Origin: Tatumella morbirosei
GTDB lineage: Bacteria > Pseudomonadota > Gammaproteobacteria > Enterobacterales > Enterobacteriaceae
Reading direction: 5' to 3'
NCBI RefSeq assembly: GCF_000757425.2
Contig: NZ_JPKR02000004.1
Coordinates: 310,001 to 374,000, forward strand
Length of the DNA: 64,000 nucleotides
Each line of letters starts with the position of its first letter. Position 1 is the first letter of the stretch. The notes under the pieces were generated by a model. It searched no databases. It was not told where the DNA came from and saw only the letters and a list, made by a program, of their open reading frames with translations. Both the position numbers and the translations under genes were made by a program. Below, one piece after another: positions 57,131 through 64,000 of the stretch.

Positions 57131-57369
57131 CCGGCAGACGGGGCAGGTATTCCGCAGCACGGGCATCTGTTTCGTACTGATAATAATTTCTGACTGGCCC
57201 GGGCTAACTGAGTGTTCAATGTGCTTTACTGGCCGCAGTGAGAAATTTATCTGGTGCCAAACCGGCAATCGTGCCGCACTACATGGCCGCCGCAGGAGGT
57301 TGGCAGTAATAATTTCGGGCGAATATTAAGTACAAATATTATCCAAACAGGTCAGGCGTAAAAACTCAC
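57131..57369. other. Intergenic stretch between ygfX and the fldB terminator
   Basis: No gene or RNA is recognised in this interval; short open frames have no ribosome-binding sites or homology. Confidence 0.4.
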
Positions 57370-57400
57370 CGCTATACCCCCTCGCTGCCAGGGGATAGCG
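57370..57400 (-). terminator. Terminator of fldB
   Basis: The stem CGCTATCCCC / GGGGTATAGCG (one bulged base, 10-nt loop) lies about 35 nt after the fldB stop; on the minus strand GTGAGTTTTTAC follows. Confidence 0.6.
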
Positions 57401-57433
57401 ACTACGTGCCGCAGAGAAGTTATATAAGTTCCG

Positions 57434-57952
57434 TTACAGCAGATCTGACATTTCGGTCAGAATCTGTTCGCACCACTGCTCAATCCGTTCATCGGTCTGT
57501 TCAAACTGATTAACATCATCCAGCGCCAGCCCGACAAATTGTGAGCCTCCCGGCACTACCGCTTTCTGGCTGATAAACTCAAAGCCTTCGGTCGGCCAGT
57601 AGCCGATAAAGCGAACCCCCATCGGTTGCAGTAAATCATGCAGCATACCCAGCGCATCGAGAAACCATTCGCTGTAACCAATCTGATCGCCCATTCCGTA
57701 CAGCGCCACAATTTTCCCCTGCAGCTGTAAGTCCGGCAGCATCGGCCAGATGGCTTCCCAGTCTTCCTGCAACTCACCGAAATCCCAGGTCGGGATACCC
57801 ATAATCAGCAGGTCATAGTACTGCATGGATTCGGTGGTTCCGTCTTTGACATTGTGCAAAGTGACCAAATCCGCGCCGATAAAATCGCGGATTTTTTCCG
57901 CCACTATTTCGGTATAGCAGGTACTGGAACCATAGAATAATCCTATTTTCAT
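57434..57952 (-). CDS. fldB: Flavodoxin 2
   Basis: FMN-binding electron carrier, 172 residues (E. coli FldB 173). The FMN phosphate loop is GSSTCYTE at residues 8-15. The isoalloxazine-stacking loops contain [11 protein letters not shown] and YGMGDQIGY. The C-terminal [11 protein letters not shown] resembles FldB rather than FldA. In E. coli fldB belongs to the SoxRS regulon. Divergent from xerD. Confidence 0.95.
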   Translation of the reverse strand: MKIGLFYGSSTCYTEIVAEKIRDFIGADLVTLHNVKDGTTESMQYYDLLIMGIPTWDFGELQEDWEAIWPMLPDLQLQGKIVALYGMGDQIGYSEWFLDALGMLHDLLQPMGVRFIGYWPTEGFEFISQKAVVPGGSQFVGLALDDVNQFEQTDERIEQWCEQILTEMSDLL

Positions 57953-58200
57953 ACCATCAGTTGCTCAGTTGATCGAAAACTGCGGCGTATGGTAGCAGAG
58001 AATGGCGCTAAAGGCGCTGGCGTTATCCGGCTAATACAAGGTGAATTTGTGACTATTACGGGCAGGCCAGCCCAGCCAGTGCCGCCGGGGCTTGCGGAGA
58101 TTATCTTAGCCATCCCCTGACCATTTCAGGCATAATGGCGGCACGGCGATAAATCTGTCGGCTAAACGTAAACAGCTGTGTTGCGAAAAAAGGAGGAAAG

Positions 58201-59115
58201 GTGCAGGAACAACAGCAACAGGAAGAAAACCTCAGCAGAATCGAACTGTTCCTCGACACGTTGTGGATTGAACGTAACCTGGCGCAAAATACCCTTTCCT
58301 CTTATCGCCAGGACCTGCATCAGCTCACCGACTGGCTGGCTGCGCATCAGCTCTCGTTACTGGAAGTGACCGCCGAAGATTTACAGAGTTTCCTTGCCGA
58401 ACGTCTGGAAGGTGGTTATAAAGCCAGCAGTTCGGCCCGGCAACTCAGCGCAATGCGTCGCTTATTTCAGTATCTGTATCGGGAAAAGCTGCGCGGTGAT
58501 GACCCCAGTGCGGTACTCTCATCGCCAAAACTGCCACAGCGGTTGCCCAAAGACCTGAGCGAATCACAGATTGAACGCCTGCTGCAGGCGCCTTCGACAG
58601 AAATTCCTCTGGAATTACGTGATAAAGCCATGCTGGAGTTACTCTATGCCACCGGATTACGGGTCTCTGAACTGGTGGGGTTATCCGTCAGCGACATCAG
58701 CCTGCGTCAGGGCGTGGTTCGGGTGACTGGTAAAGGCGATAAAGAACGGCTGGTACCTCTGGGGGAAGAGGCGGTGTACTGGCTGGAGCAATATCTGGAA
58801 TATGGCCGTCCCTGGCTGACCAATGGCCAGTCAATGGATGTGATGTTCCCCAGCAACCGCGCACAGCAGATGACGCGGCAGACATTCTGGCACCGGATAA
58901 AGCACTACGCGTTGCTGGCCGGTATCGACAGCGAAAAGTTGTCACCGCACGTTTTGCGCCATGCCTTTGCCACGCATCTGTTAAATCACGGTGCCGATTT
59001 ACGGGTAGTACAAATGTTGCTCGGTCACAGCGACCTGTCAACGACACAGATCTATACTCATGTAGCTAACGAACGGCTACGACAGTTACATCAACAGCAT
59101 CATCCCCGGGGCTGA
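58201..59115 (+). CDS. xerD: Site-specific tyrosine recombinase XerD
   Basis: With XerC it resolves chromosome dimers at dif during division, activated by FtsK. The 304-residue protein (E. coli 298) has an N-terminal SAM-like core-binding domain and a catalytic domain. The catalytic domain has Arg in ATGLRVSELVGL, Lys in GKGDKERLVP, HVLRHAFATHLL (H-x-x-R), and the nucleophile Tyr in STTQIYTHV. The start is a GTG with AAGGAGGAAAG just upstream. dsbC follows 28 nt later, as in E. coli. Confidence 0.97.
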   Translation: MQEQQQQEENLSRIELFLDTLWIERNLAQNTLSSYRQDLHQLTDWLAAHQLSLLEVTAEDLQSFLAERLEGGYKASSSARQLSAMRRLFQYLYREKLRGDDPSAVLSSPKLPQRLPKDLSESQIERLLQAPSTEIPLELRDKAMLELLYATGLRVSELVGLSVSDISLRQGVVRVTGKGDKERLVPLGEEAVYWLEQYLEYGRPWLTNGQSMDVMFPSNRAQQMTRQTFWHRIKHYALLAGIDSEKLSPHVLRHAFATHLLNHGADLRVVQMLLGHSDLSTTQIYTHVANERLRQLHQQHHPRG

Positions 59116-59143
59116 ACCGGTGGACATAAAGGACGAGATGTTC

Positions 59144-59848
59144 ATGAAAAAAACGCTTTTAGCAATGACCTTGTTGTGGTCAGCACTTTCCGGTCTGGCC
59201 CATGCAGACGATTCAGCAATTCAGAGCACTCTGCAGCGGCTGGGTGTTAAAGTGACCGATATCCAGCCATCGCCATTACCGGGCATGAAAACTGTGCTGA
59301 CCGACAGCGGCGTTTTCTATATGAGCGATGATGGTAAGCAAATGATTCAGGGCCCGTTGTACGATGTCAGCGGTCCGCGTCCGGTTAACGTCACTTTCCG
59401 CCAGCTGGGCAAGAAAATGGAACAGATGGTGCCGGATATGATTATCTATAAAGCACCGAAACAAAAATATGTGGTAACGGTATTTACCGATATTACCTGT
59501 GGTTACTGCCGTAAGCTGCATCAGCAAATGGCGGATTATAATGCGTTAGGCATCACCGTGCGGTATCTGGCGTTCCCCCGTGAGGGGATGGGCGGCGAAG
59601 TGTCAAAAGCGATGCAATCGGTATGGTGTATGGCTGACCGTAATAAAGCCTTTGATGCGGCCATGAATGGCCAGACCCCGTCAACGGCCAGTTGTAATAT
59701 AGACCTTGCCCGTCAGTACCAGCTGGGACTGATGTATGGCATTCAGGGGACGCCGGCCATCATTACCGAAAATGGCACACTGATCCCGGGCTATCAGGGA
59801 CCACAGGAACTGAAACAATATCTCGATAGTCTGAATACAGGTAAGTAA
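59144..59848 (+). CDS. dsbC: Thiol:disulfide interchange protein DsbC
   Basis: Periplasmic homodimeric disulfide isomerase kept reduced by DsbD. The 234-residue precursor has a signal peptide (about 1-21, ending LAHA), an N-terminal dimerisation domain, and a thioredoxin-fold domain. That domain has the active site CGYC in TDITCGYCRKLH, a cis-Pro in GTPAII, and a second cysteine pair (WCMADRN and TASCNID). ATG 59144 matches the family start; an in-frame ATG two codons upstream lies closer to AAAGGA and may be used. Confidence 0.95.
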   Translation: MKKTLLAMTLLWSALSGLAHADDSAIQSTLQRLGVKVTDIQPSPLPGMKTVLTDSGVFYMSDDGKQMIQGPLYDVSGPRPVNVTFRQLGKKMEQMVPDMIIYKAPKQKYVVTVFTDITCGYCRKLHQQMADYNALGITVRYLAFPREGMGGEVSKAMQSVWCMADRNKAFDAAMNGQTPSTASCNIDLARQYQLGLMYGIQGTPAIITENGTLIPGYQGPQELKQYLDSLNTGK

Positions 59849-59851
59849 CTT

Positions 59852-61585
59852 TTGGCCGGAAAACATGTTTCGCAACTGCGCCGTCGTCAGGTGACCGCAG
59901 AAGTTGTTTTACCTGACGATATGCCGGCATTATTGCGTCGGTTATATACATTGCGCGGTGTTTGTTCAGCTACTGAGCTGGAACGCGGGGCCGCGGCCCT
60001 GTTGCCCTGGCAGGGGCTGAACGGAATTGAAACGGCGGCGGCACTACTGCACCAGGCGATGCTTACAGGGCAGCGGATTATGGTGGTGGGGGATTTCGAC
60101 GCCGACGGCGCCACCAGTACCGCATTATCACTGCTGGCATTACGGGGTATGGGGGCAGAGAATGTTGATTTTCTGGTCCCTAACCGCTTTGAAGACGGCT
60201 ATGGCCTGAGCCCCGAAGTGGTGGAACAGGCCCGGGCCCGTGGTGCAGAACTTATCCTGACCGTGGACAACGGTATTTCCTCACATGCCGGGGTGGCGCT
60301 GGCCAGTGAATATGGCATCCAGGTAGTGATCACCGATCACCACTTACCGGGCGACACCCTGCCGGCCGCCGCCGCGATCGTTAACCCTAATCTTGAAGAG
60401 TGCGGATTTCTGTCGCGTTCACTGGCGGGCGTTGGCGTGGCGTTTTATCTGATGCTGGCGCTGCGGGCGCATTTACGCGATCAACAGTGGTTCAGTGACC
60501 GCCCTCAACCCAACCTGGCCGAACTCCTCGACCTGGTGGCGCTGGGGACCGTCGCCGACGTGGTGCCGCTGGATGCCAATAACCGTATCCTGGTCTGGCA
60601 GGGGTTACAGCGTATCCGTGCCGGGAAATGTCGTCCCGGTATCCGTGCTTTACTGGAAGTCGCAAACCGCCAGCCGGCAAAACTGGTGGCCAGCGATCTC
60701 GGTTTCGCCCTCGGCCCGCGGTTGAATGCCGCCGGTCGGCTGGATGACATGTCGGTCGGTGTCGCATTATTACTGTGTAACGATACTCAACAGGCCCGGA
60801 TGCTGGCCAGTGAACTGGACGCTCTGAATCAGACCCGCAAAGAGATTGAGCAGGGGATGCAGGCCGAAGCATTAAGCCTGTGCGACTCACTGGAACAGCA
60901 GCAACAGTTACCTAACGGCCTGGCTTTCTATCATCCGCAATGGCATCAGGGCGTGGTCGGCATTGTCGCCTCACGGCTGAAAGAGCGTTTTCATCGCCCG
61001 GTGTTCGCCTTTGCCCCTGCGGGCGACGGTACTCTGAAAGGATCGGGGCGTTCCATCAGCGGTCTGCATCTGCGCGATGTGCTGGAACGGCTGGATACCC
61101 TGAATCCCGGACTGATACTTAAGTTTGGCGGCCACGCGATGGCGGCGGGACTGTCACTCAACGAAGATCAGTTTGAACCCTTCCGGCAGGCATTTGCCGA
61201 ACTTGCCGGAGAGTGGCTGGACGAACAGCAGCTCCAGGGAGTGGTCTGGTCCGATGGCGAACTTTCCGGCCAGGAACTGACTCTGCATACCGCCGAAATT
61301 CTGCGCGAAGCAGGCCCCTGGGGACAGGCTTTCCCGGAACCGGTGTTCGACGGTAAATTCCGCATCTTACAGCAACGGCTGGTCGGCGAACGCCACCTGA
61401 AACTGATGCTGGAGCCACTCGGCGGTGGCCCGCTGCTGGATGGTATCGCGTTTAATATCGACACCAGCCTGTGGCCGGATAACAGCATACAACAGGCGGA
61501 ACTGGCCTATAAACTGGATGTAAATGAGTTTCGTGGCCAACGTAATGTGCAGCTGCTAGTCGAGCACCTCTGGCCGGTCAGCTGA
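59852..61585 (+). CDS. recJ: Single-stranded-DNA-specific exonuclease RecJ
   Basis: 5'-to-3' exonuclease acting in recombination and mismatch repair. The 577-residue protein (E. coli 577) shows DHH-family motifs: DFDADGATST (motif I), VDNGISSH (II), DHHLPGD (III), GLGTVADVVPL-like ALGTVADVVPL, and the DHHA1 block GGHAMAAGLS. The start is a TTG 3 nt after the dsbC stop with only AGG and AAG upstream. Weak initiation fits the low expression known for E. coli recJ, which also has a poor start. Confidence 0.94.
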   Translation: MAGKHVSQLRRRQVTAEVVLPDDMPALLRRLYTLRGVCSATELERGAAALLPWQGLNGIETAAALLHQAMLTGQRIMVVGDFDADGATSTALSLLALRGMGAENVDFLVPNRFEDGYGLSPEVVEQARARGAELILTVDNGISSHAGVALASEYGIQVVITDHHLPGDTLPAAAAIVNPNLEECGFLSRSLAGVGVAFYLMLALRAHLRDQQWFSDRPQPNLAELLDLVALGTVADVVPLDANNRILVWQGLQRIRAGKCRPGIRALLEVANRQPAKLVASDLGFALGPRLNAAGRLDDMSVGVALLLCNDTQQARMLASELDALNQTRKEIEQGMQAEALSLCDSLEQQQQLPNGLAFYHPQWHQGVVGIVASRLKERFHRPVFAFAPAGDGTLKGSGRSISGLHLRDVLERLDTLNPGLILKFGGHAMAAGLSLNEDQFEPFRQAFAELAGEWLDEQQLQGVVWSDGELSGQELTLHTAEILREAGPWGQAFPEPVFDGKFRILQQRLVGERHLKLMLEPLGGGPLLDGIAFNIDTSLWPDNSIQQAELAYKLDVNEFRGQRNVQLLVEHLWPVS

Positions 61586-61725
61586 TCTTTCTTAATAAAC
61601 GGGTTTTTCTGTGCAACAAATAGCCGCTTGCTGCTGCACAGGGGATACCCGAAACTTCACCTTTGCGGTACACTGTGTGGCCTTAATTAAGCCAATAACC
61701 GACCAACTAAAAGAACTATTACGCC

Positions 61726-62824
61726 ATGTTTGAAATTAATCCGGTCAGAAACCGTATCCAGGACCTTACTGAGCGCAGCAATGTGCTTAGGGGGTATCTT
61801 TGACTACGATGCTAAAAGTGAACGTCTCGAAGAAGTAAATGCTGAGCTGGAACAGTCCGATGTGTGGAACGAACCGGAGCGCGCACAGGCGCTGGGTAAA
61901 GAGCGTTCTTCACTGGAAGTGATTGTTAACACCCTGAATCAGCTGGCTCAGGGGCTGGAAGATGTCAGCGGTCTGCTGGATCTGGCGGTGGAAGCGGACG
62001 ACGAAGAGACATTCAACGAAGCAGTGGCTGAACTGGATGATCTGGACAAGAAACTGGCCGAACTGGAATTCCGCCGGATGTTCTCCGGGGAGTACGACAG
62101 TGCGGACTGCTATATCGACCTGCAGGCCGGGTCTGGTGGCACCGAAGCCCAGGACTGGGCCAGCATGCTGCTGCGCATGTATCTGCGCTGGGCCGAAGAT
62201 AAAGGCTTTAAAACGGAAGTGATTGAAGAGTCTGATGGTGATGTCGCGGGGATTAAATCGGCGACTATCCGTATATCCGGGGAATATGCCTTCGGCTGGC
62301 TGCGTACCGAAACCGGCGTTCACCGTCTGGTACGTAAGAGTCCGTTCGACTCCGGCGGCCGCCGTCATACCTCGTTCAGCTCGGCATTTGTTTACCCGGA
62401 AGTCTCGGATGATATTGATATCGAGATTAACCCGGCCGATTTACGTATCGACGTTTACCGTGCCTCGGGTGCCGGTGGACAGCACGTTAACCGGACCGAA
62501 TCGGCAGTGCGTATTACCCACATTCCGACCAACACGGTCACCCAGTGTCAGAATGACCGCTCCCAGCATAAAAACAAAGACCAGGCGATGAAGCAGATGA
62601 AGGCTAAGCTGTACGAGCTGGAAATGCAGAAAAAGAATGCCGAAAAACAGGCGCTGGAAGACAACAAATCTGATATCGGCTGGGGCAGCCAGATCCGTTC
62701 TTATGTACTGGATGATTCGCGGATTAAAGATCTGCGTACCGGCGTGGAAACACGTAATACCCAGGCGGTGCTGGATGGCGACCTCGACCGTTTTATTGAA
62801 GCAAGTTTAAAAGCAGGTTTATAA
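61726..62824 (+). CDS. prfB: Peptide chain release factor 2 (programmed +1 frameshift)
   Basis: Recognises UGA and UAA and triggers peptide release. Translation starts at the ATG 61726, reads 25 codons, meets an in-frame TGA at 61801-61803, shifts +1 and continues from 61802 to 62824. This gives 365 residues, the E. coli length. The anticodon-mimic region and the GGQ motif ([15 protein letters not shown]) are intact. The N-terminus reads [14 protein letters not shown]. It is 140 nt after recJ and 9 nt before lysS. Confidence 0.97.
61789..61803 (+). promoter_or_regulatory. prfB autoregulatory frameshift site
   Basis: The internal Shine-Dalgarno AGGGGG is followed by TAT, the slippery CTT and the stop TGA followed by C. 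This is the canonical RF2-controlled site: low RF2 lets the ribosome slip from CTT to TTT and continue in the +1 frame. Confidence 0.97.
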
Positions 62825-62833
62825 GGAACCCCC

Positions 62834-64000
62834 ATGTCTGAACAACAACCACAGCACGCTGATGACAGCCAGGAACTCAACAACGAACTGAAAAGTCGTC
62901 GTGAGAAGCTGGCCGCGCTGCGCCAGAATGGCGTAGCATTCCCGAACGATTTCCGTCGCGATACCCTGTCGGACAAGCTGCATAAACAGTTTGATGATAA
63001 AGACAGTGAGCAACTGGAAGACCTCGGCATCGAAGTCAGCGTGGCCGGACGTATGATGACCCGGCGTATCATGGGGAAAGCCTCTTTTGTCACCCTGCAG
63101 GATAACGGCGGCCGTATTCAGCTGTATGTCTCCCGGGATGATTTAGCGGAAGGCTACTACAACGAACAATTTAAAAAATGGGACCTGGGCGATATCCTCG
63201 GGGCCCGCGGTAAATTGTTTAAAACCAAGACCGGTGAACTGTCGATCCATTGCAGCGAACTGCGTCTGCTGACCAAAGCACTGCGTCCGTTACCGGATAA
63301 ATTCCACGGTCTGGCCGACCAGGAAACCCGCTATCGCCAGCGTTACCTGGACCTGATTGCTAACGAAGAATCCCGCCATACTTTTCAGGTGCGTTCTAAG
63401 ATTATGGCGGGTATCCGTCAGTTCATGGTAAAACGCGAGTTTATGGAAGTGGAAACCCCGATGATGCAGGTGATCCCCGGCGGTGCGTCAGCCCGTCCGT
63501 TTATCACTCATCATAATGCGCTGGACATTGATATGTACCTGCGTATTGCGCCGGAACTCTATCTGAAGCGTCTGGTGGTCGGTGGTTTTGACCGGGTATT
63601 TGAAATCAACCGTAACTTCCGTAATGAAGGGATTTCGCCACGCCACAACCCTGAGTTCACCATGATGGAACTCTATATGGCGTATGCGGATTACAATGAC
63701 CTGATTGAACTGACAGAAAGCCTGTTCCGTACCCTGGCAGAGAAAGTGCTGGGGCACACCGAAGTGGCCTACGGCGAACAGACGTTTGATTTTGGTAAGC
63801 CGTTTGCCCGCCTGACCATGCGTGAAGCGATTAAGAAATATCGTCCGGAAACTGAGCTGAGTGACCTGGATGATTTTGATAAGGCCACGGCCATTGCCGC
63901 GTCGCTGGGGATTAAAGTGGAGAAAAGCTGGGGGCTGGGACGTGTGGTCACCGAGATTTTCGAGGAGACTGCCGAAAGCCAGCTGATTCAGCCTACCTTT
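62834..64000 (+). CDS. lysS: Lysine--tRNA ligase (3' end outside the window)
   Basis: Class II aminoacyl-tRNA synthetase. The first 389 codons of about 505 are present and the frame is open at the window edge. The N-terminal OB-fold anticodon-binding domain includes [19 protein letters not shown]. Motif 1 lies in [16 protein letters not shown], and motif 2 in [24 protein letters not shown]. Motif 3 lies beyond the edge. It is immediately downstream of prfB as in E. coli. lysU is the alternative paralogue, excluded by context. Confidence 0.96.
   Translation, partial: MSEQQPQHADDSQELNNELKSRREKLAALRQNGVAFPNDFRRDTLSDKLHKQFDDKDSEQLEDLGIEVSVAGRMMTRRIMGKASFVTLQDNGGRIQLYVSRDDLAEGYYNEQFKKWDLGDILGARGKLFKTKTGELSIHCSELRLLTKALRPLPDKFHGLADQETRYRQRYLDLIANEESRHTFQVRSKIMAGIRQFMVKREFMEVETPMMQVIPGGASARPFITHHNALDIDMYLRIAPELYLKRLVVGGFDRVFEINRNFRNEGISPRHNPEFTMMELYMAYADYNDLIELTESLFRTLAEKVLGHTEVAYGEQTFDFGKPFARLTMREAIKKYRPETELSDLDDFDKATAIAASLGIKVEKSWGLGRVVTEIFEETAESQLIQPTF

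Noticed and set aside
1-64000. CRISPR arrays, tRNA or rRNA genes, intact insertion sequences, prophage genes
   Set aside because: No regularly spaced repeats, tRNA-like cloverleaf sequences, transposase or phage structural proteins were recognised on either strand.

Overview
The window is a contiguous piece of a gammaproteobacterial chromosome, almost certainly from the order Enterobacterales. From speC at the left edge to lysS at the right edge, gene order follows the Escherichia coli block speC-mltC-mutY-trmB-hemW-gshB-galP-metK-speA-speB-tktA-epd-pgk-fbaA-mscS-argO-argP-rpiA-serA-ssrS-zapA-pepP-ubiH-ubiI-gcvTHP-ygfZ-fldB-xerD-dsbC-recJ-prfB-lysS. Divergence of the proteins, and absence of several E. 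coli neighbours (nupG, ansB/yggM, yggU, endA), suggest a relative such as an Erwiniaceae member (Pantoea/Erwinia/Tatumella type). The genus cannot be fixed from this sequence alone.

Layout. 1-16400: ornithine decarboxylase, lytic transglycosylase MltC, base-excision repair (mutY, yggX), tRNA methyltransferase trmB, house-cleaning genes (hemW, rdgB, yggT, yggS, yggR), a chagasin-type (I42) protease inhibitor not found in E. coli, ruvX-yqgE-gshB-rsmE, sprT, and galP with GalR- and CRP-like sites. 16400-28500: metK, then the agmatine/putrescine genes speA-speB preceded by a small ORF with a near-perfect ribosome-binding site, then tktA and the epd-pgk-fbaA glycolytic operon. 28500-30000: an inserted two-gene unit (EthD-like protein and a beta-hydroxyacid dehydrogenase) behind a strong promoter framed by two palindromes. 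30100-42060: mscS, argO, yggE, argP, rpiA, serA, fau, 6S RNA, zapA, and the ygfB-pepP-ubiH-ubiI operon.

42061-49186 is the accessory part, inserted between ubiI and gcvT. Its first half is a five-gene operon: a PncA-type nicotinamidase, a three-part NMT1/THI5-type ABC importer, and a nucleoside hydrolase. Together these look like a pathway that imports a pyridine nucleoside (or similar), splits off the base, and deamidates nicotinamide to nicotinate for NAD synthesis. This is an inference from gene content, and it is the best candidate for an undescribed system here. Its second half (46635-48900) is visibly A+T-rich and decayed. It carries an orphan secreted-type protein, two paralogous small membrane proteins in opposite orientation, the tail of a DUF4225 protein, and a deleted second copy of the end of the nucleoside hydrolase gene flanked by a direct repeat.

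49187-64000 returns to the conserved core: gcvTHP, a GNAT acetyltransferase, trhA (hemolysin III family), ygfZ, sdhE-ygfX, fldB, and xerD-dsbC-recJ-prfB-lysS. prfB carries the classical programmed +1 frameshift, and lysS is cut by the window edge. No tRNA, rRNA, CRISPR array, intact insertion sequence or prophage was seen.
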